This document shows positions 16,394-24,348 of a stretch of DNA of 64,000 bases, piece by piece. Source of the DNA: Paenibacillus vietnamensis. GTDB taxonomy: Bacteria > Bacillota > Bacilli > Paenibacillales > Paenibacillaceae. The notes below the pieces were generated by a model. The model made no database searches and was not told where the DNA came from. It worked only from the letters and a program-made list of their open reading frames with translations. The position numbers and the translations under genes were made by a program. Positions within the stretch are counted from its first letter, which is position 1. Each line of letters begins with the position of its first letter. The DNA is taken from NCBI RefSeq assembly GCF_020169515.1, contig NZ_JAHMHW010000013.1, positions 62,001-126,000 on the forward strand. The letters run 5' to 3'.

Positions 16394-16473
16394 GTGAATT
16401 CCTCCGCCATAATTTTTTTTTATAAAGATTATACAATTTCTTCATGGATGTTTCATGCCCTCGATGCTTGTTT

Positions 16474-16501
16474 TTGTCAGATAAATCCGATATTGTAGAT
16501 T
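16474..16501 (+). promoter_or_regulatory. Candidate sigma-A promoter of pgi
   Basis: TTGTCA (16474-16479) and TAGATT (16496-16501) are separated by 16 bp, about 70 bp upstream of the pgi start codon. Confidence 0.45.
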
Positions 16502-16568
16502 CTAAGTTGAAAAACGTTATCACAGCTGGCATTTAAGCAGCTAATTCATTAGGAGGTTTTATTCTAAA

Positions 16569-17918
16569 ATGAGCAAAACAGTAAAATTCGACTACAGCAA
16601 GGCGCTAACCTTCGTCGGCCAGCATGAAATCGACTATTTGACGGATTCCGTACGCCTCGCGCATGAGCAGCTGCACAACGGAACGGGCGCAGGCTCGGAC
16701 TATCTTGGCTGGATCGACCTGCCAACCAACTATGACAAAGAGGAATTCGCCCGCATCCAGAAAGCCGCGGAAAAAATCAAATCCGACTCCGAAGTATTGA
16801 TCGTTATCGGCATCGGGGGCTCGTACCTCGGCGCCCGCGCCGCGATCGAAATGCTGTCGAATTCCTTCTACAATATCCAATCCAAAGAACAGCGCAAAAC
16901 GCCGCAAGTGCTGTTTGCCGGCAACAACATCAGCTCCACCTATGTGACTCACCTTCTTCAGCTGCTTGAAGGCCGCGACTGGTCGATCAACGTCATCTCG
17001 AAATCGGGAACGACGACCGAGCCGGCTATCGCATTCCGTATTTTCCGTGCGGCGCTTGAGAAAAAATACGGCAAAGAGGAAGCGCGCCAACGTATCTATG
17101 CAACGACGGACCGTGAAAAAGGCGCTCTGAAGAAGCTGTCGAACGAAGAAGGCTACGAATCGTTTGTAATTCCGGACGACGTAGGCGGCCGTTACTCCGT
17201 ACTTACTGCCGTAGGCCTGCTGCCGATCGCAGCTGCCGGAATCGACATCGAGTCGATGATGCAGGGCGCTGCCGACGCATCCAAGGAGTACAGCAACCCT
17301 AACCTGGCGGAAAATGAAGCTTATCAATATGCGGCAGCCCGCAATGCGCTGTACCGCAAAGGCAAAGCGACTGAAATCCTTGTGAACTACGAACCGTCGC
17401 TGCACTTCGTGTCCGAATGGTGGAAGCAATTGTTCGGCGAAAGCGAAGGCAAAGACTATAAAGGCATTTACCCTGCATCCGTAGATTTCTCCACGGATTT
17501 GCACTCGATGGGTCAATTTATCCAGGAAGGCAACCGGAACATTTTTGAAACGGTCATTCAAGTGAACGAAGTAGCTGAGCAAATTACGATCGAGCACGAC
17601 GAAGCCGATTTGGACGGACTGAACTTCCTGACAGGCAAAACGATGGACTTTGTAAACAAAAAAGCGTTCGAAGGCACACTGCTTGCACACACGGACGGTC
17701 AAGTGCCGAACCTGATCGTGAACGTCGCCGACATGACGCCGTATTCCTTCGGCTACCTTGTGTACTTCTTCGAAAAAGCATGCGGAATCAGCGGCTACCT
17801 GCTCGGTGTAAATCCGTTCGACCAGCCGGGCGTAGAAGCTTACAAGAAAAATATGTTCGCACTGCTTGGCAAACCGGGCTTCGAGAAAGAAAAAGCCGAG
17901 CTGGAAGCCAGACTGTAA
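16569..17918 (+). CDS. pgi: Glucose-6-phosphate isomerase
   Basis: 449 residues, the usual length in Bacillales. Conserved sugar-phosphate isomerase blocks include IGIGGSYLGARAA (about residue 78), VISKSGTTTEPAI (about 143), and the C-terminal Lys region before GLLLG-type sequence (KACGISGYLLGVNPFDQPG). It interconverts glucose-6-phosphate and fructose-6-phosphate in glycolysis. AGGAGGTTTTATTCTAAA precedes the ATG. Codon bias is strong, as for transketolase and ilvC in this window. The YigZ-family gene follows 36 bp downstream and may be cotranscribed. Confidence 0.97.
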   Translation: MSKTVKFDYSKALTFVGQHEIDYLTDSVRLAHEQLHNGTGAGSDYLGWIDLPTNYDKEEFARIQKAAEKIKSDSEVLIVIGIGGSYLGARAAIEMLSNSFYNIQSKEQRKTPQVLFAGNNISSTYVTHLLQLLEGRDWSINVISKSGTTTEPAIAFRIFRAALEKKYGKEEARQRIYATTDREKGALKKLSNEEGYESFVIPDDVGGRYSVLTAVGLLPIAAAGIDIESMMQGAADASKEYSNPNLAENEAYQYAAARNALYRKGKATEILVNYEPSLHFVSEWWKQLFGESEGKDYKGIYPASVDFSTDLHSMGQFIQEGNRNIFETVIQVNEVAEQITIEHDEADLDGLNFLTGKTMDFVNKKAFEGTLLAHTDGQVPNLIVNVADMTPYSFGYLVYFFEKACGISGYLLGVNPFDQPGVEAYKKNMFALLGKPGFEKEKAELEARL

Positions 17919-17954
17919 TCGGCCGGTCGGGCCGCTTTACGGGAGCTAACAGCT

Positions 17955-18590
17955 ATGATGCTGGACAAGTACAGAACGGTCAGGCGGCAGGCGAACGCGG
18001 AGATTGTCATCAAGAAGTCGCGCTTCATCGGCCACGCCAAACCGGTTGAAACCGAGGAGGAAGCGCTCGTCTTCATCCAGGAGATCAAGCAGCTTCATAA
18101 GCAGGCTACGCATAATTGCTCGGCTTACATCGTCGGGGAGCGGGACCAGTTCCAGAAAGCGTCCGACGACGGTGAGCCGAGCGGAACGGCGGGCAAGCCG
18201 ATTCTGGAGGTTATCAAGCATAAGGGACTCAAAAATGTCGCCGTCGTTGTGACGCGGTATTTCGGAGGCATTATGCTGGGGGCGGGCGGACTTGTCCGCG
18301 CCTACACCGACGGAGCGGTAGCCGGAATAGAAGCCGCGGATGAAATCGTCAACGTTCTGCATCGCGAGGTCATCGTCGACGTGGATTATACGTGGTACGG
18401 CAAGCTGGAGAACGAGCTGCACGGCAAGGGAACGCGCGTCGGCGGCACCGACTTTACGGATCGCGTTACGGTCCGCTGCTTGCCCGAAGTGCATGAGGCC
18501 GATGCGTTTATCGCCTGGATCACCGACATGACCGGCGGACAAGCCGTAATTACAGAAGGCGGGAACGTGTATTATATTGAAGGCGAATAA
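17955..18590 (+). CDS. YigZ/IMPACT family protein
   Basis: 211 residues. The N-terminal UPF0029/IMPACT domain carries the characteristic SAYIVGERDQFQKASDDGEP and GTAGKPILEVI blocks followed by VVVTRYFGGIMLGAGGLVRAY; a C-terminal DUF1949-like ferredoxin-fold domain follows. The family is homologous to Bacillus YvyE and E. coli YigZ. A role in translation-related or proline-peptide processes has been suggested for relatives, but bacterial function is not established. Two adjacent ATG codons (17955 and 17958) are possible starts. Confidence 0.88.
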   Translation: MMLDKYRTVRRQANAEIVIKKSRFIGHAKPVETEEEALVFIQEIKQLHKQATHNCSAYIVGERDQFQKASDDGEPSGTAGKPILEVIKHKGLKNVAVVVTRYFGGIMLGAGGLVRAYTDGAVAGIEAADEIVNVLHREVIVDVDYTWYGKLENELHGKGTRVGGTDFTDRVTVRCLPEVHEADAFIAWITDMTGGQAVITEGGNVYYIEGE

Positions 18591-18616
18591 GCGAATATCG
18601 CTTAGCGAACAAAGGA

Positions 18617-18656
18617 TGAGGAGCTTCGGCCATGCTGCCGATCTCCTCTCTTTTTG
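18617..18656 (+). terminator. Terminator after the YigZ gene
   Basis: GAGGAGCTTCGGC pairs imperfectly with GCCGATCTCCTC and runs into CTTTTTG. Confidence 0.7.
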
Positions 18657-18714
18657 TAATTACACAGGATATAAGAATAGGCTATCGAATCGATCAAAAT
18701 TTCTAAAATTGCCA

Positions 18715-18774
18715 TTGACTTGATGGCGGTTGGAATGCTACATTATCAATACCTAGTAAATTAATAGGAATTAT
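18715..18774 (+). promoter_or_regulatory. Promoter and CymR-like operator of the sulfate uptake operon
   Basis: TTGACT (18715-18720) and TACATT (18739-18744) are separated by 18 bp. Just downstream, CCTA (18752-18755) and TAGG (18765-18768) form a dyad that continues into GGAATTAT, resembling half of the CymR cysteine-control site of Bacillus and overlapping the predicted start. The identity of the repressor is inferred from the gene content. Confidence 0.45.
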
Positions 18775-18833
18775 GATTTTATTCGCAAAGGTACACCTGC
18801 GGCACGCGCCGATGGTTTGGAGGTCAAGTCACA

Positions 18834-19649
18834 GTGAATGCTTTGTTTCGCGGAAAAGGGTGGAGCTTCGGATTCCGGAGCGCCATTATGCTTTATTTCG
18901 TCATCCTTATTATTTTACCAATCGCAGGGATTTACACGCAATCGTTCTCGCTCGGATGGAACCCGTTCTGGGAAAGCATCTCCGATCCGCTGGCATGGAA
19001 AGCCGTTTTGCTTACGATTAAATTGGCCGTAATTGCAACGCTGATCAACATGTTCCTCGGCACGATGATCGGCTGGGTGCTTATCCGCTACCGGTTTCCC
19101 GGACGGCGGCTGCTGAACAGCCTAGTCGACTTGCCATTCGCACTTCCTACCGCGGTTGGCGGACTTATGATTTTGCTGCTGCTTGGTCCCAACAGCTTTG
19201 TAGGCGGCCTTGCAGGCGGGATGGGCATCGAGATCGTATTTCATGAACCGGCGATCGTCGTCGCAATGCTGTTCGTAACGTTTCCGTTCGTCATCCGCGC
19301 GATTCAGCCTCTGCTCGAGGAAATGGATAAATCGGAGGAAGAAGCAGCTTACACGCTGGGCGCTACACGCGTCAAAACGTTCTTCAGCGTCATTTTCCCG
19401 ACGATGCTGCCAGGTATTCTGAGCGGCGCCATGCTCGCCTTCTCCCGCGGCCTTGCGGAGTTCGGGGCGGTCGTGCTTGTCGCAGGCAACATTCCCGGCA
19501 AAACCCTGATCGCATCCGTTTTTATTTTCGGCGAAATTGAAAGCAATAATCCGCAGGGCGCCGCAGCCGTATCGGTATTGCTGCTGACGCTTTCGTTCCT
19601 CATCCTTTGGACCGTGAACCTTATTCAAGCCAGGAGGACGGGACAATGA
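18834..19649 (+). CDS. cysT: Sulfate/thiosulfate ABC transporter permease CysT
   Basis: 271 residues with six membrane segments. The binding-protein-dependent permease EAA loop reads EEEAAYTLGATRVKTFFSVIFP (about residues 163-184), the site that couples to the ATPase. LPFALPTAVGGLM and SRGLAEFGAVVLVAG are typical of the CysT branch rather than molybdate permeases. The start is a GTG with GGAGG 10 nt upstream; its end overlaps cysW by ATGA. First gene of a four-gene importer operon ending in a binding lipoprotein. Confidence 0.92.
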   Translation: MNALFRGKGWSFGFRSAIMLYFVILIILPIAGIYTQSFSLGWNPFWESISDPLAWKAVLLTIKLAVIATLINMFLGTMIGWVLIRYRFPGRRLLNSLVDLPFALPTAVGGLMILLLLGPNSFVGGLAGGMGIEIVFHEPAIVVAMLFVTFPFVIRAIQPLLEEMDKSEEEAAYTLGATRVKTFFSVIFPTMLPGILSGAMLAFSRGLAEFGAVVLVAGNIPGKTLIASVFIFGEIESNNPQGAAAVSVLLLTLSFLILWTVNLIQARRTGQ

Positions 19650-20446
19650 TGAGAAGACTGTGGATTACATTAACTTATATCGTATTTGCTTTGCTGCTGA
19701 TTGCGCCGCTCGTCAAAATTTTCACCGGTTCGTGGGCGGATGGGCTGAACGGCTTCGTTGAAGCCATCACGCGCCCTCAATCGCTGCACGCGCTCATGAT
19801 GACAGCTATCATCGTAGTAGTCGTCACCGCGTTAAATACGATTTTCGGGGTGATGCTCGCCCTGTATCTCGTGCGTGCCGAATGGATCAGCCCAAGAATG
19901 AAACGGCTGTTAAACAGCCTGGTCGACCTGCCGTTTGCAGTATCGCCGGTCATCGGCGGTCTGATGATCGTGCTTATCCTCGGACCGAATACGGTTATCG
20001 GCGCTATGTTCGAGGATGCGGGCTTCAAAATCGTATACGCGCTGCCGGGCATGATCCTTGCCACCTTGTTCGTTACTTTCCCGCTGATGGTGCGCGAGGT
20101 AATGCCGGTGCTGCAGGAAATTGGAGCCCAGCAGGAGGAAGCGGCCTCTACGCTTGGAGCTTATTCCTGGTACACCTTCTGGAAGGTGACATGGCCGTCG
20201 ATCCGCTGGGGCGTCATCTACGGCGTCGTCCTGACGGTAGCCCGGTCGCTTGGTGAGTTTGGAGCCGTGCTCGTCGTTTCCGGCAACATCATGAACAAAA
20301 CTCAAACGGCAACAACGCTCGTCTATCAGGATGTAGAGAATTTCAACGTGGTAGCCGCCAACGGAATAGCGCTTGTCCTTGCGGCATTTTCCGTGGGGCT
20401 GCTGCTGCTCATGGAATGGGCGAAGAAAAGAAAGGAAGTGCATTAA
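19646..20446 (+). CDS. cysW: Sulfate ABC transporter permease CysW
   Basis: 266 residues with six membrane segments. The EAA loop is EEAASTLGAYSWYTFWKVTWP, and LPFAVSPVIGGLMIVLILG and ARSLGEFGAVLVVSG match CysW. It pairs with CysT to form the membrane channel. The ATG at 19646 overlaps the cysT stop (ATGA), and AGGAGG lies at 19632, so the two proteins are made in coupled amounts. cysA begins 3 bp after its stop. Confidence 0.92.
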   Translation: MMRRLWITLTYIVFALLLIAPLVKIFTGSWADGLNGFVEAITRPQSLHALMMTAIIVVVVTALNTIFGVMLALYLVRAEWISPRMKRLLNSLVDLPFAVSPVIGGLMIVLILGPNTVIGAMFEDAGFKIVYALPGMILATLFVTFPLMVREVMPVLQEIGAQQEEAASTLGAYSWYTFWKVTWPSIRWGVIYGVVLTVARSLGEFGAVLVVSGNIMNKTQTATTLVYQDVENFNVVAANGIALVLAAFSVGLLLLMEWAKKRKEVH

Positions 20447-20449
20447 GCC

Positions 20450-21514
20450 ATGCATATTGAAGTACGGAATCTGAACAAAAACTTTGGCGATTTTCATGCA
20501 GTAAGGGATGTCAGCTTTGAGATTGAAAAAGGCCATTTGATCGGCTTGCTCGGACCGAGCGGCGGCGGTAAAACGTCCATACTTCGTATGCTTGCAGGGC
20601 TTGAGACGCCTTCCTCCGGCGATATCCTTTTTCACGGCAAACGGGTGAACGACCTGCCGCCGCAGGAGCGAGGCATCGGCTTCGTGTTTCAGAACTATGC
20701 ATTGTTCAAGCATATGACCGTTTACGATAACATTGCTTTTGGTCTAAAGGTTAAGAAACAGTCGAAGGAGCAAATCCGCGAGCGGGTTATGTATCTGGTA
20801 GAGCTTACGGGGCTGAAGGGCTTCGAGCACCGTTACGCTCATCAGCTGTCCGGCGGACAGCGCCAGCGCGTTGCATTCGCTAGGGCGCTGGCACCGGAGC
20901 CGCAGCTGCTGCTGCTCGACGAGCCGTTCGCAGCGATCGACGCCAAGATTCGGACGGAGCTCCGCACATGGCTGAAGGAAATGATCGAACGCGTCGGCAT
21001 TACTTCCATCTTCGTCACGCATGACCAGGAGGAAGCGATCGAGGTTGCCGACGAAATTATGATTATCAGCAAAGGCCGGCTCGAGCAGAAGGGCAGCCCT
21101 TGGGACATTTATAAAAATCCGCAAACTCCGTTTGTCGCCGGCTTTATCGGGGAATCGACGATCGTGGACAATATCGGCGAGTTCAAAGGCTTTGAGGACG
21201 CGGCCAGCAGTCCTGGCACCAAGGCGCTGATTCGTCCGGAATATATCGAGATCGGCAAACCGGGCGAAATCAAGCTTGCATCCGCTACGCTCCCGGGCAT
21301 CGTGAAGCATTTGCACTTCCGCGGCAGCGAATGGATGGTAGAGCTTCTGGTCGGAGACACGAAGCTGATTACGTACCGCTCGCTCGAGAAGGAAGTGCTC
21401 CATCCGGGCGATAAAGTAAGCGTGCTGGTTCACCGGGCGTATCTCTTTAACGACAACGACAGCTGGATTGCCGAAAATACGCTGAAGGTCGATCCGATGC
21501 CTATTCATATTTAA
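20450..21514 (+). CDS. cysA: Sulfate ABC transporter ATP-binding protein CysA
   Basis: 354 residues. The nucleotide-binding domain shows Walker A GPSGGGKTS (about residue 36), the Q-loop FVFQNYALF, the signature LSGGQRQRVAFARAL, Walker B LLLLDEPFAAID and the switch FVTHDQEEA. The C-terminal 110 residues form the regulatory TOBE-like region of CysA proteins. It powers sulfate/thiosulfate import with CysT and CysW. An AAGGAAGTG element inside the cysW end serves as ribosome-binding site. Confidence 0.93.
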   Translation: MHIEVRNLNKNFGDFHAVRDVSFEIEKGHLIGLLGPSGGGKTSILRMLAGLETPSSGDILFHGKRVNDLPPQERGIGFVFQNYALFKHMTVYDNIAFGLKVKKQSKEQIRERVMYLVELTGLKGFEHRYAHQLSGGQRQRVAFARALAPEPQLLLLDEPFAAIDAKIRTELRTWLKEMIERVGITSIFVTHDQEEAIEVADEIMIISKGRLEQKGSPWDIYKNPQTPFVAGFIGESTIVDNIGEFKGFEDAASSPGTKALIRPEYIEIGKPGEIKLASATLPGIVKHLHFRGSEWMVELLVGDTKLITYRSLEKEVLHPGDKVSVLVHRAYLFNDNDSWIAENTLKVDPMPIHI

Positions 21515-21545
21515 GCTATCGAAGCAGAAAGAGTTGTATGCGAAC

Positions 21546-22613
21546 ATGTTAAGAAATCGTGCAACAAGCCAGCGCCTGCTCGCGCTGCTTCTTGCCGTTG
21601 CCATGCTGCTTGTCGCGGCAGGCTGCGGAAAGGCGGACGAAGGCGGGCAGGGTGCTGAATCTTCCGTACAAGACGGCGATGTTACGCTTGTCATCGGTGC
21701 TTACTCGGTTGTGAAGGACGCTTTCGCGGAGCTGCTTCCGGAGTTTCAGGCTTACTGGCTGGAGAAGACGGGCCAGAAGGTCACCTTCCAGGAATCGTAT
21801 GAAGCTTCCGGCACGCAGGCCCGGGCGATCGCGGGAGGCTTCGAGGCGGATGTGGCGGTTTTGGCCATGGAAGGCGATCTCGACAAAATTGCGGATGCCG
21901 GCTTCATCACGCATGACTGGAAGGCTCAATCGAACGGCGGCATCATTACGAATTCGATCGTCGTACTGGGAACTCGCGCCGGGAATCCTCTTGGCATCAA
22001 AGATTGGAACGATTTGACGCGCGAAGGCATCAAGGTGCTGTATCCGAATCCGAAAACGTCCGGCGGCGCGCAGTGGGACATCAATGCGATCTATGGCGCC
22101 GGTCTGAAGCAGTCCGAGGAAAAGAGCGGAACCAAAGATCGGGCTTATGCCAAAAGCTTTCTAAAGGCGGTGCACGCTAACGTGGAGTCGCTCGACAAGA
22201 GCGGCAGAGCGTCGATGGCCGCTTTCGAGTACGGGGTAGGCGACGTGATCGTAACGTACGAGAACGAGCTGCTTGCCCGGGTGAAACAAGGCGTCGAATA
22301 CGAGATTGTCATTCCGGACAGCACGATTCTGATCGAGAATCCGGCTGCGGTCGTGGACAAAAACGTTGACCGGCACGGCACCCGCAAAGTCGCGGAAGCA
22401 TTTGTCGATTATCTCCACAGCGAGGCCGCACAGCGTTTGTTCGTGGAGCACGGCTTCCGGTCTATGGACGACAAGGTTGCGGCGGAGACGAGGGATCGTT
22501 TTACCGTTCCGGGTAACTTGTTCGACATCTCTTATTTGGGCGGTTGGCCGGCGGTCAGGGAAGAGCTTTATTCGAAAAAAGGCGTCTGGTACCAGGTGCT
22601 CGCAGGAATATAA
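21546..22613 (+). CDS. Sulfate-binding lipoprotein
   Basis: 355 residues. A signal peptide with lipobox LVAAGC (Cys about residue 26) anchors it to the outer face of the membrane. The mature part is the sulfate/thiosulfate-binding fold: VIGAYSVVKDAFAELLP, GGFEADVAVLAMEGDLDKI, NPKTSGGAQWDINAIYG and FEYGVGDVIVTYENE are family blocks. It delivers the anion to CysTWA. Unlike many genomes, the binding protein is last, not first, in the operon. The ATG at 21546 is preferred although the ribosome-binding site is weak; a TTG at 21534 is possible. Confidence 0.9.
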   Translation: MLRNRATSQRLLALLLAVAMLLVAAGCGKADEGGQGAESSVQDGDVTLVIGAYSVVKDAFAELLPEFQAYWLEKTGQKVTFQESYEASGTQARAIAGGFEADVAVLAMEGDLDKIADAGFITHDWKAQSNGGIITNSIVVLGTRAGNPLGIKDWNDLTREGIKVLYPNPKTSGGAQWDINAIYGAGLKQSEEKSGTKDRAYAKSFLKAVHANVESLDKSGRASMAAFEYGVGDVIVTYENELLARVKQGVEYEIVIPDSTILIENPAAVVDKNVDRHGTRKVAEAFVDYLHSEAAQRLFVEHGFRSMDDKVAAETRDRFTVPGNLFDISYLGGWPAVREELYSKKGVWYQVLAGI

Positions 22614-22628
22614 TAGACACGCAGAAGG

Positions 22629-22657
22629 CCCCTTCGGATGATTCCGAAGGGGTTTTT
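22629..22657 (+). terminator. Terminator of the sulfate operon
   Basis: CCCCTTCGG and CCGAAGGGG form a perfect 9-bp stem followed by TTTTT. Confidence 0.9.
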
Positions 22658-22684
22658 GGTATTCTCTGCACCAAATCCGGTTAT

Positions 22685-22846
22685 TTAAAATATAGGAAAC
22701 ACGTAACGGACAAGGAAGTACAGCGCACCGAAGAAAATAATGAGATACGCAGCATATTTAATGAAGGTGGAAGCGACCATGCTGGAGTCCGATTTTTTCT
22801 CTACATGGCGTTCCTCGATTTCCAAATTACGATTATGAGTTGTCAT
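22685..22846 (-). CDS. Small single-pass membrane protein
   Basis: 53 residues: a charged N-terminal half (MTTHNRNLEIEERHVEKK) and one C-terminal membrane helix (AAYLIIFFGALYFLVRYVF). AAAGGGAGTGGGTCAT precedes the ATG at 22846, which is better placed than the longer upstream frame. Small proteins of this layout are common in Bacillales; I do not recognise a characterised family. It is convergent with the sulfate operon terminator and stands alone. Confidence 0.6.
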   Translation of the reverse strand: MTTHNRNLEIEERHVEKKSDSSMVASTFIKYAAYLIIFFGALYFLVRYVFPIF

Positions 22847-23062
22847 ATGACCCACTCCCTTTCGTTTGGTTAACAATGAATACCCTGCCCTGAAAAAAAT
22901 GAATCAACAGGCAACTTCGGCGCATTCCGCTCATTTCTTGGGAAATAGTTTGTCCGCAGTTCCGAAGAACCGGCCTTCCGCGTCTGCTTGACCCGGCTGA
23001 TTAAAAGCCGCCAATAACGGGTATTAGTTCGGTGACTATCGATTGAGCGAGGAGGAAGTCAT

Positions 23063-23662
23063 ATGACTGTTAAATTAGCGATCATCTATTACAGCCAGAC
23101 CGGTACCAATTACCGGATGGCGAGAGCGGCAGAGGATGCTGCGATAAAGCACAGGGCGGAGGTGAGGCTGGTGCGGGCGGCCGAGGTGGCGTCCAAGGAG
23201 ACCGTTGCATCCAATCCTGCTTGGGAGGCGCATGCCAAAGAAACGGAAGACGTGCCGCTCGCGGTTCCGGAAGATCTGGAATGGGCGGATGCCATCCTTT
23301 TTGGCACTCCAACCCGGTTCGGCAGCCCGGCCGCGCAGCTTCGGCAGTTTATCGATTCAACCGGCAAGCTGTGGGCTAAAGGCAAGCTTGCCGACAAAGC
23401 GGTTTCCGCATTTACATCGGCGCAAAATCCGCATGGAGGCCAGGAAGCGACGCTGCTGAATCTGTATACGACGTTCTATCACTGGGGGGCGGTCGTCGTA
23501 ACGCCCGGTTATACGGACCCCGTCATTTTCCAGGCAGGCGGAAATCCGTACGGTGCAAGCGCAACGGTTACCGAGGACGGAAAGTTCGACGACCTGGTTC
23601 TGGATGCGGTGAAGGTGCAGACAAAACGGCTGCTTGACATAGCGGAGCGGCTCAAAGCTTAA
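23063..23662 (+). CDS. wrbA: NAD(P)H:quinone oxidoreductase, flavodoxin-like
   Basis: 199 residues. The flavodoxin-fold WrbA family is recognised by the FMN loop YYSQTGTNYRMARAAED (residues 10-26), the DAILFGTPTRFGSPAAQLRQF block and FTSAQNPHGGQEATLL. It reduces quinones by two electrons, avoiding semiquinone radicals. It could also be called a type IV NAD(P)H:quinone oxidoreductase. GGAGGAAGTCAT precedes the ATG. It stands alone, followed by its own terminator. Confidence 0.92.
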   Translation: MTVKLAIIYYSQTGTNYRMARAAEDAAIKHRAEVRLVRAAEVASKETVASNPAWEAHAKETEDVPLAVPEDLEWADAILFGTPTRFGSPAAQLRQFIDSTGKLWAKGKLADKAVSAFTSAQNPHGGQEATLLNLYTTFYHWGAVVVTPGYTDPVIFQAGGNPYGASATVTEDGKFDDLVLDAVKVQTKRLLDIAERLKA

Positions 23663-23718
23663 CGGCAAGAAAGCAGACGCCCGTTATTTGGCGTGGATTA
23701 GCTTCGAAAGACAACGGA

Positions 23719-23748
23719 CCGTCAGAGCTCCTGACGGTTCTTTCGTAT
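23719..23748 (+). terminator. Terminator after wrbA
   Basis: ACCGTCAG and CTGACGGT pair around AGCTC and are followed by TCTTTCG. Confidence 0.7.
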
Positions 23749-23928
23749 GGCCGGAAAGCTCCCGCGGCCGATATGGCAACGGCCTTTTTGACGGCTAAAG
23801 CCGTTCTAGTTTGTAGACGGCTGAATATAGTAGTAATGAAGCCCTCATTTTTTGCAGGTCTATCTGATCACAGCGTGAAAGAGTAGAGGTTGCAGGATAA
23901 CAGTACGGGGCAACAGGAGGAGAGCAGC

Positions 23929-24162
23929 ATGAACGATTCATTAAAGCACTTACGGAAGCTGGCCGATGCCAGGCATGCAGGAAAAGATGCGCTGCGGGAA
24001 GTCGAACAGACGCTAGTCGAGCTGGAGCAATATTTGGAGTCGAATCCTGATGATGAAATCGCTTTAATCCAGTATGGCCAATACAGGGCGAAGCGGGCCG
24101 GCTTAACGGCGCACCCGGCGGAGCCCCAAGACCAATTGCCGGATTCGGAAATGCAGGCCTGA
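23929..24162 (+). CDS. Small helical hypothetical protein
   Basis: 77 residues, strongly charged and helical (SLKHLRKLADARHAGKDALR, then VEQTLVELEQYL), without membrane segment or metal motif. CAGGAGGAGAGCAGC precedes the ATG at 23929. A terminator follows, so the gene is a single transcription unit. No family recognised. Confidence 0.6.
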   Translation: MNDSLKHLRKLADARHAGKDALREVEQTLVELEQYLESNPDDEIALIQYGQYRAKRAGLTAHPAEPQDQLPDSEMQA

Positions 24163-24190
24163 ACCTGTTTCGGCACTCATCATACGGTCT

Positions 24191-24237
24191 AAAAAAATGC
24201 TAGGAAGCGGACGGCTGCTTTCCGGCATTTTTTGTTT
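24191..24237 (+). terminator. Terminator after the small helical gene
   Basis: AAAAAAATGC...AGGAAGC pairs with GCTTTCC..GCATTTTTT, giving a long A/T-flanked stem usable in both directions. Confidence 0.75.
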
Positions 24238-24348
24238 TTTAATAAACCGGTTTGAGCCTTACGCACTAAAAAAGCAGACTTGCTGCGAATATTATAAGGA
24301 CGGAGACGCATGTAACGAACGGCTGCATGCAGGTATGGGGGAAATCAG

